This document shows, one piece after another, positions 22,801-35,519 of a stretch of DNA of 64,000 nucleotides. The notes beneath the pieces are model-generated. The model ran no database searches. It saw only the letters and a program-made list of their open reading frames with translations, and was not told the DNA's origin. Both the position numbers and the translations under genes were made by a program. The stretch is from Heterodera schachtii (taxonomy: Eukaryota; Nematoda; Chromadorea; Rhabditida; Heteroderidae): positions 205,485-269,484 of the forward strand of contig SIJG01000104.1 of assembly GCA_023374025.1 (NCBI GenBank), given 5' to 3'. Every line of letters starts with the position of its first letter. Positions within the stretch are counted from its first letter, which is position 1.

Positions 22801-25800
22801 TTAATATTTATGTAATTTTGAGTGCATTCATTTTGTTAATTAATTAATTAGTTAATTGATTCAAAAAATGTTTATATCTGAAAATTTAAATAATTATATT
22901 CAGGTTTAAAAATTAAAATTAGTATAATTTCTCTTAATTTGAAAAATTCATTTTAAGTTTTTTTTAACACATTTAATTTTTAATTTTTTCAATTTTATGT
23001 TAAAATTTCTTTTAGTAACATCTTTTTAAAAATATTTCAGCTCACTTTTTTAATCAATCTAGTAGGGTACTTTGTACATGCTACAAATAGTTCACATTTT
23101 CTATAGTATATTTTAAATTTTCTTGATCGAAGACCGCCGGATGGTATGTACGTTTGCATGTTCAATTAGTTTGAATCTACTTTAAAACATTTTATTGAAT
23201 GAATTCAACATATGGTAGGCGCTATATTTTATAATTTCAAAAAAACATATAAGTTAATATTTTTTATTATTATAAATCAATTTTCATGCCGAAACTCGTC
23301 TCTCCATTTTTTACTTCAGAAGATGTATGCTAAAATTTTTCAATTTTTTATTATTTTTTGTGCATTAATTTTCATAATATTAATTCTTTTATTACAAAAA
23401 TTATAATTAACAATTTTTTTCTATAATTATTTGAAATTATGCATTTTTGTTTTATTCTTTTATAGTTAGACTTTGTAAATAAATTCATTTTAATAATATA
23501 AATGTTAATTTTTGTTATTTTCTGTTTATATGAATTGTATTTTCTTAATTTCTTTTAAATAGTTATAGAAAATATAATTATTAAGTGTTCTAAAAGTGCT
23601 GCTTTTTTTGAATTTTCGGTATTTTATTATAATTTATTGTTTTTTGATTTGTTAATACTTTTTCAAGCAAATGCATTTTTTCAATTGATAAAATATAAGA
23701 TTTTAATGAATATTATAGCATTTTATAAGTATTTTGCTATTTATAGTATATTTAATTATTTTTTACGTTATTTATATTGTCTATTTGTTTTTTTCATATT
23801 TTCATTTAAGTTTTCATAACAAATTTTTTCAATAATTTTAAATAATTAAAAGTTTAATTCTTTCCTTTTTTCTTCTTCCCTTAAGGTTCTTTATGCAGGT
23901 GTTTTTTAGGAATTTATTCATTTAATTATTAATAATTTATTTAAAAATAAATTCTTTCTTTTCGTATAAAAACGAATTTGCAGCCGAAACTGCTTTTTTT
24001 GTAAAACCTAAAATTAATTAACAAATTGCTGAAAATAAATTTTCTTAAAATTATAAAGATTTTTTTGGTTTTTAAAAAATTTAATTAAATAAAGATTTCT
24101 TGAAAATTTATATTGAAAAAGAAAAATAATTAAATAAAATTCGCCATTAAAAATTCATCAATTTCTTTAATTAATGATTAATTTGAACAAAAACAATGCC
24201 AAATGATTGAAGATAGGAAATGAGTAAAGGTTTAATTTGATGAAGAATTAATTTAAAGATAGTCTTTTTCATAAATGTTTTGTACTGAAATGACCGTTTC
24301 GAATTCCGAATAAATTTGACGCGAGATTGACAAAAAATGAGAGAAATTGTAAAAAAAAATGTAGAGAAACCATACGAAAAATTCATTAAAACCGTTTGGC
24401 ATTTTTTCTTTGAAATAATTAATAATTGATGCTTTTCGAGTCGATTTAAAACTTATATTTTGGTCATAATTAAAGATCGAGTGAAAAGTCACCAAAAAAT
24501 TGAAAAATGGCATGAAAATAGGCATTAAAATTAATTATTAATGATTTTTAATGAGCAAAACACGTAAAAGTCAATCAAAAAACTTAATTTTGTCAATAAA
24601 TAATTACTAATCAATTTCTGCAAGTTGATTTTTGGACTTTAATTGTTAATTAATTATTCCATTTATTATTTTATAAATTAATTAAAAATTAAATTTTTTG
24701 ACATTATTTTTATGAAGTTTAATTTTCAATTTAAAAATATTAAATTGTATAATTAACATAATAAATTATAAGAAAAATTATTTGTTTTTGCTCACTTGTT
24801 TTTGTCTTAATAATATTTTTTCAGGAATACAATTTTCGGTATACTGTCATGGATAAACCATTAGTTTTTATTTTTTTTATTGTGATTTATTTACTCGGTA
24901 ACGTAATATTTCAAATAAATAATCTTTGACAAATGATTTTTTATTTTTGTATAATTTCATTAATTTTTTATTTCGAAATAAAACAATTCACATAACCTAA
25001 GGAAATAAATCTGTTTTCACACATTATACAAATTAAATTATTTCTATTCTTTTGTCAAGTCTTTTTTTTATCATTTCCTCATAATTAAATTTTCAATTTA
25101 TATTTAATTTTGTTAGTTATGTTTTTCTTATATACTTTTTTTTTATTAAGATTGTACATGTTTACTAAATAATTATAAATCTTGTGTTAAAAAAGAAAAA
25201 ACATTTAGTTTTAATTTTAAATGTACGTAATCTTTAAAACAACATAAAAATTTTTTTCTAATGGATCATATACTTTATCTATTATAATATAAAATAATTG
25301 TTTCAATAGGTATAAAATCTAGTTTTTTATTGTGTAGTATAATTCCTGGTTTAATAAAGAAGCATTAAAAGGGTTAAAATCACATATATTGTAAACGGTA
25401 TTTTTTTTTATTAAGTTCTCTTTTATTAGAGTAGTGTTAATTACATTAAGATTTGAAGTGGGCTTTAAAAATTTTTATTAATTTGCACTTATCCTTCTTG
25501 AATTAATAAAAATAATATTTGTTTTTTTTTAATAATGTTTTCTCTCGTCGTGACGCTTTGTCTTTCTTTGGATTATTTTTTATAGTTATACCACATAATT
25601 CTCGAGCAAATTGCTCTTATTACGCATTGGCGTTTTTTGCACAGCATTTTATTTTAATAAATTAATTTATTATTATAAAATAAAAGTGATTAAAATTGAA
25701 AATTGTTAGATAAATTTAAATAAAAATGATATGTCTTTCTGTTTTTGTTTTAATTGGGAAGGAAAAAGTTAGATGATTTATTTTTAACTGCTAGATTTCT

Positions 25801-26977
25801 TAATTTAAATACAGTACTTTTTTTGTTTCAAAAATTATTATGGATTATTTAAAATGCACACTTTGCTAGGCATTATTATTAATAAGTATTTAGTTGTTAA
25901 TGCGTAAATTATTTTTATTAATTTGTGTTTTAATATATATTATAGCTATTTTTGTAGTTTTTTTGAGATTTGAACTATATTCTTCTTTTAAACTAATGTT
26001 TTTTTTTCTCAAATCCATTTTCAGTATAAATTTTAAAATTAATTTCTTATTTTTATTATTTAAGATTATTTTTATTGCTTAATTGCACTTCAATTGTAAA
26101 TCGAATAATTTAATTTTTTATTAATATATTGAACAAAAAATGAAATATTAAAATTTATTTTTTTTTAATAAAATTTTAATATCTTATACAAAGGACCACA
26201 ATATTTTCAATGAATAGAGAGAAATAATAATACATGATTTTAAGAAATACCAATAAATGAAAGGGATGTTGATGATATAAAAATAAAAATTATACGACTC
26301 ATAGATAATTAATTACCATGATATTATTTTCGAACTTTTTAAAAATGATTAAAATTCATTTTATTGTTAAAAACATTATTTTTTTTCATTAATTGTAATT
26401 TTTTTTATTATTTTTGTGTAATAATTTATATATTAATATTTATTTTTTTATTTAAATATAATGTGTGTTTAAATTAACTGTTTGTTGTTAAGTTAATTTG
26501 AAAGTTTAATTTTAAATGTGAAAAAAGATTTTATAAATTATTATTAAATTTAGTAAATTTATTTCGGTTGTAATTTTTTTTAGTATTATTTAATTTAACT
26601 AAAATTTAAAATTCTTAGTAAAAACTTTATATTTTTTGTCATTACAAAATCTTTCTTTCTTTGTATATAATAAAATATTAAATTCACATTTTTTAACAAA
26701 TATGTTTTTTGAAGACCGTTTTGATGTAAATGTATTTTATAACTTTTGTAATTTCGGACTATCCTAATTAATTACATTTTTTTACCATTAAGCACATTTT
26801 TTTTATTTTAATAGCAATTTTTCTTATGTTTATTAATGATAACAATGAATGTTTGAGACGGCCTTCAAATCATCATCATTATCGCTTTGGATAAATAATT
26901 TCATTTATAGAAAATTTAAGAATTGCTTGATAAAATTCTTAACTTTTTCTTCTTTGAACTCAAATTTTTTCCCCTCA
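22801..26977. other. AT-rich noncoding stretch
   Basis: No gene supported. Frames at 23212-23406, 23637-23819, 24171-24525 and 25894-26082 are short, hydrophobic or low complexity, without recognisable domains. A CCGCCGGATGGTATGTACG patch near 23131 loosely resembles the start of the exon-like repeat at 44299. Nothing else is identifiable. Confidence 0.5.
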
Positions 26978-27137
26978 TCAGATAGTCTTATAGAATTAAT
27001 CATTAGGTAATCTGAAATGACGAAAAGCGATATAAATTTTAGCCAAATTTGAGCAAAAATAATTTTTATTCACTCGTTGCAGTTGCAAAGGAAGTACACC
27101 TCTAAATTTTAGGAAAAATACGCCTTAGACTATCTGA
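26978..27137. mobile_element. Small inverted-repeat element, TCAGATAGTCTTA ends
   Basis: TCAGATAGTCTTA at 26978-26990 faces TTAGACTATCTGA at 27125-27137. The interior includes AATAATTTTTATTCACT, which recurs near 39680 with similar flanks (AGTTGCAAATGAGG). The size and ends fit a MITE of about 160 bp. No certain target duplication. Confidence 0.5.
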
Positions 27138-27177
27138 TAAATAGTTTTGTAAATAGAGAAAGTCCTATTTTAACAAC

Positions 27178-27877
27178 TTAAGAAGTGAGAGGTGCGAATT
27201 TGTAAAAGGAATTACGTTGGGGGACCACCACAATTAGGGCTCTATTTTTTGCTCTAAAAATTTCCAAAATAGGCACTTCATTTAATAATTTTTTTTATCT
27301 ACTATTTGAACTTTATTGTAAATTTTATCATTATTTTTTGTTTATAGCAATTATTTTTAACCATTTGTAGTAATTAATAATTAAATAAAATTACTTTTTA
27401 TATTTAATAGAAATTATTATTTTTTATCAAATATATACTAATTAATTATCATTTCTTTTTCTTTAAATAATAGTAAAATGCGTTTATTAAAATTTTTTTT
27501 TATCTCATTTTGCAACTTTTCTCACGTGGTGTTACAAGCTGAATACATAATAGCGTTCACTTGAATTTGTATTATATAAATAAACTTTGTATTTCTTTAT
27601 TCCTAAATTTTTTTTGTATTTGCTTTATTATCATTTATCATTATGTATTTATAAAATATTTTTTTCATTACTTTTTTGACTATTTTTCTCAGTTTTCTTT
27701 GTGTATTTGTAATAGAATTTTTGGTATATTTTTTTAAATCAATTTGCTACTATTTTTAATATTTATCAAACTGGGCTTTATTTGAATATGTGTATGATTT
27801 TATTTTATTTTCCTGTTTCTGACTTTTCCCTTTAAATTTCTATTAATTGTTTTTATTATCTTTAGGTAAAGTCTGAA
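27178..27877 (+). repeat. 700-bp tandem duplication, copy 1
   Basis: Starts TTAAGAAGTGAGAGGTGCGA and ends GGTAAAGTCTGAA. It is repeated immediately downstream with a few substitutions and indels. It contains GGGGGACCACCACAATTAGG and a CTCACGTGGTGTTACAAGCT patch, and has no coding frame. Confidence 0.9.
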
Positions 27878-28583
27878 TTAAGAAGTGAGAGATTCGAATT
27901 TGTAAAAGGAATTACTTTGGGGGACCACCACAATTAGGGCTCTATTTTTTGCTCTAAAAATTTCCAAAATAGGCACTTCATTTACTAATTTTTTTTATCT
28001 ACTATTTGAACTTTATTGTAAATTTTATCATTATTTTTTGTTTATAGCAATTATTTTTAACCATTTGTAGTAATTAATAATTAAATAAAATTACTTTTTA
28101 TATTTAATAGAAATTATTATTTTTTATCAAATATATACTAATTAATTATCATTTCTTTTTCTTTAAATAATAGTAAAATGCGTTTATTAAAATTTTTTTT
28201 TATCTCATTTTGCAACTTTTCTCACGTGGTGTTACAAGCTGAATACATAATAGCGTTCACTTGAATTTGTATTATATAAATAAAGTTTGTATTTCTTTAT
28301 TCCATAAATTTTTTTTTGTATTTGCTTTATTATCATTTATCATTATGTATTTATAAAATATTTTTTTCATTACTTTTTTGACTATTTTTCTCAGTTTTCT
28401 TTGTGTATTTGTAATAGAATTTTTGGTATATTTTATTTTAAATCAATTTGCTACTATTTTTAATATTTATCTAAACTGGGCTTTATTATGAATATGTGTA
28501 TGATTTTATTTTATTTTCCTGTTTTTGACTTTTCACTTTAAATTTCTATTAATTGTTTTTATTATCTTTAGGTAAAGTCTGAA
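27878..28583 (+). repeat. 700-bp tandem duplication, copy 2
   Basis: Head-to-tail copy of 27178-27877, 706 bp long because of small indels in homopolymers. High identity indicates a recent duplication. No gene is present. Confidence 0.9.
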
Positions 28584-29100
28584 ATGAAAATTATTTGAAT
28601 GTATTTGATGAATTGTGTGATTAAAAATTAAATTTTTATATAATAAATTGTATTATTTTTAACATACAATAAGAATTTTAAAATTATAGTATGGTGATTA
28701 TGTTTATTTACGAATTTAATTTATTTCATTACTTCATAATTGCAAGTTATGTATTAAGAATTGATAAAATAATATGAGCTTTGAAGAATTGAAGAATTTA
28801 ATTAAGTAAATTGCCTAAATCGTTATTTTTCAGTAAAAATTATAAAATATTTTTTGAGAACAATATAAATTATATTTAGTCTCCTAATAGTCCTAATCTG
28901 ATCTTTTTTGTCTACGTTAATAAGATTATATAAACGCTAAAATTTAGTATTTTTGTCATAAATTTCTTGTGAAAAATTTATCCTATAAAAATATCTTCGT
29001 CATTTATTAAAACTTTGATGATATTTAGTTAAGAGTAATATCAATTTTTTGTTCACTCTTAATGGTATATTAAATTTATATAATTTATTTTATATATATT
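28584..29100. other. AT-rich noncoding stretch
   Basis: No gene or clear repeat seen. Confidence 0.5.
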
Positions 29101-29106
29101 TAAATG

Positions 29107-29503
29107 CTCCCCGACCCCGAGTCCGATATTTTTGGGATTATTCCCCGACCCGACATCCAACATGTCTCCCTCCGACGGTCCTCGGCCCCGACCGAAGCGG
29201 GGAAATATTGAAGATTTTTGAAATTTTGAACAAATTTTCTAAATAATTCATTAAAAATTCCGGAAAACTTTCCGGCGGCGCTTATCGGCACCTGCGGCCA
29301 CTAAAAAGTATTAGTTTATCTTAATAAATTAAAAGTTGGTGCTTTTTGGACAAAATGTGTTAACAAATGCCACTTCAAATTTTTAAACTTTTTTGACCCA
29401 TTTGTCTCCCCAAAAATTTTTGGAAAAAGCACGCCAAAGAAAAATTGGTTTTTCGTTAAAAATCTTTGCTAATCACTACCCGATCGGGGTCCCCACCCCC
29501 GAA
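29107..29503 (+). mobile_element. CCCGAC-array element with GC core
   Basis: The left array at 29107-29204 holds CCCCGACCCCGAGTCCGA and TTCCCCGACCCGACATCC, then CCTCGGCCCCGACCGAAGCG. A core TCCGGCGGCGCTTATCGGCA lies at 29271, preceded by an A-rich spacer. A right block CCCGATCGGGGTCCCCACCC (29479-29503) echoes the left array. The array-core-array order matches elements at 7.9, 33, 43 and 58 kb. Open frames on both strands (29049-29246 and 29100-29291) are repeat-encoded. Confidence 0.6.
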
Positions 29504-32500
29504 ATTTTTTGGTACGATTAATAAATTGCTTTTTTTATAATATTTTTACATAATCTACACATGCTCTGGTGTTCATGCAATAGTTTTTTGCTGTTCATAG
29601 TTCTATAGTAATTCTTTAATACGTATCTTTTCTCATTACAATTTTAAATTAATTAAATTTTTCGGTTATTTTTATGTCCAATGTTCAGTTCCTTTGTTAG
29701 GTTTGGAAATAACGTATTCTTTAACTCTTTTTGAGCTGTGATTTTTTGTTTATTTTATTGAATGATTTTAAAAATCTAATTTTTGAGATTTTAATTTTAT
29801 CAAACTTAAAGTTCTTTTAAAAGTACATATTTTACAAATAGTTTCACTATCTTTATATTTATATAAATCTAAGCATTAAAAATAGAGTTGAACAATAGAA
29901 GACACGGTTTAACAGGGAAAAATATGGCAATGTTATTTTCGGTTTTTGTCCCAGTTTTTGAGGTTAAGAATTCATTTTCAGTTTTAATAATTATGCAATT
30001 ACCATTATCATTATTAATTATTCTAATCTAACAATTAATAGTCGTTGACCGTATTTGCTTCGATTGGTCAAAACTTTGATATTTTTTTTTATTATGTATT
30101 ACTTAAATAATATTATCGGTTGCCTAAAAAATTATCTGATTATCATTTTTTTATTATTTTTCAATTTAATCTGTATGGGAAATATTGCATTAATTTATGA
30201 AGGCATTAAAATGCTTTTTCAAATCCGCTTTAATTTATGTTCATCTTATCTAATATTAATTTTACAAATTTTAAAATTAATACACATTAAAATTCGTTTA
30301 TTTATATTTATTTCTATAAATTTACGATTTTTTGTAATGAAAATAATCATTGATTTAGTTAATTAGTTTAAGCAATAAATTTATTTGTTCGTAATGAATT
30401 ATATTTTACTTATTTTCTTTTTTTATGAATATTTTCTTATTATGCACAAGTCAAGTGCCCGATAACTTTTATCCGAAGTGTTCGCACTTTTTTTTTAATT
30501 TTTTTATTGTACTTTGATTTGGTTTTATATGTTGGATTTTTAATCATATTTGTAATTTTGAAACAAATTTTCCTTCCATTTTTAAATATTAAATTTCATA
30601 TTTAATAATTTATAATCTCAAAAATGTTCAATCTCAAAATTAAATACTGCCTTAACGGAAACAATAAATTTTTTTATTTTTGATTTCGTTAAATTTTTTA
30701 TTTATCTCATTTTTATAATTATTTTAAATTTTTGCACAAATTATCGTCAATTGCTTCATTTTGGCGTTTACTAAAATACGACTTCTTTGTTTGTTTTTAT
30801 TTATGTTTATTTGTAGCATTTTTCTTAATAAAATAATATACTAATAAAAGGTACCGGTTAATAACAGGTCGTGACCAAACTCTAGTTAATATTCTGAAAA
30901 ACTCTATGAATCATTCCCAAAAATTTAAAAACATTTTTGAACGGAAAAACCCATCTAACCAAGGTGCCAAATGAATTTTAATTTTTATTGTCGCCTATTA
31001 AAAACATTTCAGCAAGTTGTTTTTTGAATTTTAATTGCTAATTAAATTATTATATTTATTATTTTTAAATTAATTTGAAATATTTTTATTTTTTTATGAT
31101 TTTTGATAAAAAACTTTTTTTTAAATAATTAATTATAGCAATTGTTTTTGTTTGACTTTTGTGATTGCGTTTATTTTAATTATTCCCATGTTCGGTTTCT
31201 TTTGATTTCTTTCAGTTTCACGCGTAGCAAATGCATTTTTTTCTCTATTTTAAATTTCGGTTAAATGAAATTATATATTTAAATTGGTTTTACTTATTTT
31301 TTTCAATTCACTATAAAGTTGTACGTTCCAATATTTAATTTTCATTAATAAATTAATTTTTATTTTTAAAATAAAAATTGTTAGTTATTATTAAAATAAA
31401 AACAATAATTCATTGATAATATTTATTGGGTAGGAAAAAGTTAGATAATTTATTTTATTCTGGATTTATTAGTTTAATTTTTTTAACAAAGAATTATTTT
31501 TTAATAGGGTAAAAATCCAGTCCATTCATTTTATATAATTCGTATTTAATTTACATGTTTTGAGAAAAAAGTGAGTGTTAATTCATAATAATAAATTATT
31601 TTTAATAAATACATTTTATATATAATATCTATGTTTATTATTTATTCCTATTTAAATTTGAAAAAAATTATTGGTTTACAATTGATAATTATTAGCGCAA
31701 GATATTTTTAAGTTTAAAATTTCTTTTTCTTTTTTTAAGTTTTGTGAGATGTAAATAAAAATTTTTCTATCCTAATACTTTTTGAAAAACCATAAAGATA
31801 ATTTACAAAATCTTTAAAACATTATGTTGAATGCCTTTATAATTTTTTTTTTTGTAATTTTTGTACGATTAGATCAGATTTAGCATTACATTTGAATAAG
31901 CAAATTTTTATTTTTAATTATACTATTACAAATACAATAATTAAATAATATTGAAAAAGTGTTCAAAAAATAAATGGAATTAAAAGGTTAACTCTTAAAT
32001 TTGAAAATACATTAGAAATAATAATAAAATTGAATATTACTTAAATTTAATTTTTCTATGAAAGTTCTGCGATAAGATTATGTCAAAAAATATAACTTAA
32101 GATTTTTAATTTTATTGCAATAACTTTTTTATATTTTATCACAAATATTAATTTGCTTGTATATGAAAAATTATTAATTTTTACTATTGAAGAAATGTTT
32201 AAAAAAATATCATTTTCTCTGAGAACTTTTCATTTTTTAGCGTTTTTAGTAAAATTTAATTTTAACTAAATTCAAACAAAACAACGTATTACAAACTGAG
32301 GATAAAATACATAATTTTTTAATTATTGCTCATCGCTATAAATAAAAAATATTTGAAAGCAAATCACACTCAATGATTTTTTCATAAAAATTTATTAAAA
32401 ATTAATTTTTTCATTCATATCTTTGAAAATCAATTAAAAATTAATTTTTAAATTTTATTTTATGATCTTTTTTGTTTAATTTAATAATAATTTTTCTTCA

Positions 32501-32740
32501 GATAGTTATTATTTTTTTTGAATTATTTTAATTATTTTATATAATTGAGTTGAAGTGCATTATAATTTTTTTATTTTAGAATTAAAATTATTTGCTTGCT
32601 TTATTATATTTATAAGTTAATTCTTAAATTGCAAATAAAATATTATTTATTCTATTTTCATGGCATGAAAGATTACGGGTTACTTTTGACGAGTGCTTCA
32701 TCGATTTATATTAAAAATGGATTTTTTTATTGATAAGTTA
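29504..32740. other. AT-rich noncoding stretch
   Basis: No gene supported. A 103-residue frame at 30055-30366 is almost entirely isoleucine, leucine and phenylalanine, which AT-rich DNA yields by chance. GGGTAGGAAAAAGTTAGAT near 31429 resembles GGGAAGGAAAAAGTTAGAT near 25757, another old dispersed module. Confidence 0.5.
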
Positions 32741-32764
32741 AAGAAAATTAATGTCATACTTTTT

Positions 32765-33486
32765 TTTTTCAAAATAAGACAAAATGGCTCAAAAACTAAG
32801 ATTCGGACCCCAAAAATAAGATTCTTTCTAAAACTAATAATAGCGCGAATGAAACGCAATAAAAACATGAAAAATCGACTTAAAACAATATTTTATTAGG
32901 TAAAAACAAGGCCTTCAACTTAAGAATTTAAAATCTGCATTTGGCCGACAAAAAATCCTCATTTGGATTCAAAAATCAGCATTTTGGAAAATTATAGTCA
33001 AAATTTACAAAATCAATAAAAATGTTTTTTTTGCGGCGCGCTTTTTCTAAAAAAAAAAATTTGGAACAGGGAGGGGGTCCGCTGGCGCCGGTAGGCGCAG
33101 CCTGGAAAATTTTTGAAATTTCAATGCAATTTGTTAACCAGATTTTAACAAAAAAATGACCATTTTTGAGGTTTTGAGCCAATTTTTAGGAAAAAAATAA
33201 GTTTTTTTGGGCCCGAAGGTGCCGGTAGGCGTCCGACGGAGGAAAAATAGAAATTTTGATCATTTTTAACAAATTTTCACTGAAATTTTTGGTATTTTAC
33301 ACTCAAGAAAATGAAATATTTTTCAAAATCTAATTCAAATATTCGCTTCAATAAAAACTATACATAGGTTAAACAGTCATTCAAATTTTGCTTTTTTTTA
33401 TTTTCAAACCCAAAAATAAGCACAAAATGAGCAAGTAATGCTGAAATAAGCACAAATCTTAGAAATAAGCACACTTGGGAACTCTG
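32765..33486 (-). mobile_element. Compound element with two GC cores and AAATAAGCAC array
   Basis: AAGATTC-type repeats lie near 32798-32825. Two cores in minus orientation follow: CCGCTGGCGCCGGTAGGCGC at 33079 and GGTGCCGGTAGGCG near 33218. The first has the linked GCGGCGCG block near 33033. On the right are AAATAAGCACAAA units (33413-33470) and a terminus CACTTGGGAACTCTG at 33472-33486, whose inverse CAGAGTTCCCAAG resembles hAT ends. Frames at 32693-32899 and 32976-33182 are repeat-encoded. The left boundary is uncertain. Confidence 0.6.
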
Positions 33487-35390
33487 ATTTTAATATATAT
33501 AATTTTTTAAAACTTTTAAAGTTTGTTTTTAAATTTGTTCAGCTGCTTTGTATTAAATAATCAAAAAGCGCATTAATAATTAAAACCATTAATATATTTA
33601 TTTCTTTCCATATTAATTAATATTATTGTAGTCGTTTGTCTTTAATTCTTGTTATGGTCATGTTATTATTGATTATAATGTTGAAAGTTTAAATTTAATT
33701 TTTTAAATGTATGACAAAACGTTGTATTATTTGCTTTAATAAATTATTTTGCTCTGTTACCATTTAACATTATAAATTTTATAAAATGTTTTTAATGATT
33801 TTATTATTTTTTCATTTTATTTTTTTCAAAAATGTTATGTTTTAATAAAAATTTAAGAAATTTTTTTTAATATCATTTCTTTTAATCAGAATTTTAATAA
33901 TTTTATATAAAGAATGAATCATCAATGAAACATTTTGCAATTTTTCATATTTGAGTTTTATGTTTTTGTCATAATTTCATTCAACAATTAGCGAAAAAAA
34001 ATTATAATAAATAAATAATAATCCATTTGTTTACTTTATCTTTACATCTATAATGGCTAAAAATCTGATTGAAATAAATGAATTTTATGAAAATGTTTGG
34101 TCATCTTAACAATTTTGGTTAAAAATGACCAAATATCGTTTAAGTGAAGAATGGATGTTGAATTTATTGTAAATATATTCAGAAAACACTTTACATTTTT
34201 TTCTAAAACATATATCTGTTTAATTCAACATATTTATAAAGCAAAAATTATTGATATTTTTTGTTTTAAATTTCCTTTTCATTTCTTTTCTTTTTAATTC
34301 ATATAAATTATTATGAATTGTTAAATTGAAATATTAACATAAATTTAATTTTTATTTTCATTAAAAGAATTATGATTAAATACACTAAGCTTTTTAACAC
34401 ACATTTTTATATTAATTATCAAAATATCATTTATTTTTATTATATGTTTGTTTTAAAAAAAATACATTTCTTTTTATAAATTTTAAAAATTTGTTTATGA
34501 ATAAATGAAAATTATTTCACTAATATTATTTTTATCAATATGAATTATTATAATTTATTTATTTTTATAATTTTAATTTCATGTCCTGTTTCTGTGGGTT
34601 TTCGGTCTGCGCAATAGTGGCGCCTTTTCTTACTAATAAATGTATTTTATTTGTTGGATATTACATTTTTTACCTTTTAATATTTTAATGCTTTATAAAA
34701 TGTGTGAACAACCAATTAATGTAGCATCGTTTAAGCTTAAAAAAGTGTTTTAAGATTTTTTATATTTAATTTAATTGCATTTCGTAGACAAATCTCATAT
34801 AAATTTTATGTATTTAAAGACAGTTTTATAATAATAATTTTTTATGAAATAGCTTCATTTTACATTGTATTAATTTATTTTAATAAATCAAAAATATTCA
34901 CTTTTTTGTATTATATTCAATTTAATTCCCCAAAAACTTAATTTTTTAATTAACATAATTTCTTTACTTTGTATTTAAAAAAATATCTTTTAAAGAAAAT
35001 TTAATTTTTAGTAATAAGCTGGTATATAAGTAGGGTTATGTGATAGTGCCCAGAAATTATTTATTTTCACCTAAATTAATAATAATTTAACAAAAGTTCA
35101 AATTGGGCGATAGACAAAAAAGTAAAAAATAATTAATATAAATATTAAATTAATAATAATTTAAAATTTTTAAAGTTTTCTTCTCAAGCTTTCAAAATAG
35201 AATTTGAATCATGGTACTTTCAAAGAATATGTATTATTATTTATTTTCTATTTTTAAATATTTAATTGTATTTAATTAAATAAAAATTATTAATTATTAA
35301 TAACATATTTTAAAATAAAACTTAAATTTGATTTGTGTAATGCATATATTTTTAAATATTGTAAGTCACAACTATAAATTAAATTACAGT
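33487..35390. other. AT-rich noncoding stretch
   Basis: No gene seen. A GC-richer patch near 34582-34625 (TGTCCTGTTTCTGTGGGTTT region) is too short to interpret. Confidence 0.5.
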
Positions 35391-35394
35391 ACTT

Positions 35395-35476
35395 CTTCGA
35401 TTATAGCCCCGGGAGCTTTCATGTTCAACCCCCCTCAAAAAGGATGCTTTATTCGAGAGGGGGGTTCTAATCGAAG
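35395..35476. repeat. 82-bp GC-rich hairpin
   Basis: CTTCGATTA at 35395-35403 pairs with TAATCGAAG at 35468-35476. Inside, AACCCCCCTC at 35427-35436 pairs with GAGGGGGGTT at 35457-35466. A CCCCGGGAGC patch lies between the stems on the left side. A T-run of about 18 follows near 35500. It looks like the end or the whole of a fold-back element. The overlapping frames at 35328-35594 and 35379-35612 carry no domain. Confidence 0.6.
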
Positions 35477-35519
35477 GGGGAACTCTATAATTCAACCTTT
35501 TTTTTTTTTTTTTTTTACA

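Noticed and set aside
24171..24525. Two overlapping - strand frames of 71 and 90 residues
   Set aside because: Aromatic- and isoleucine-rich low complexity in two competing frames; no sign of a gene.
30055..30366. 103-residue + strand open frame
   Set aside because: Nearly all isoleucine, leucine, phenylalanine and lysine, as expected by chance in this composition; no domain and no neighbouring exon.
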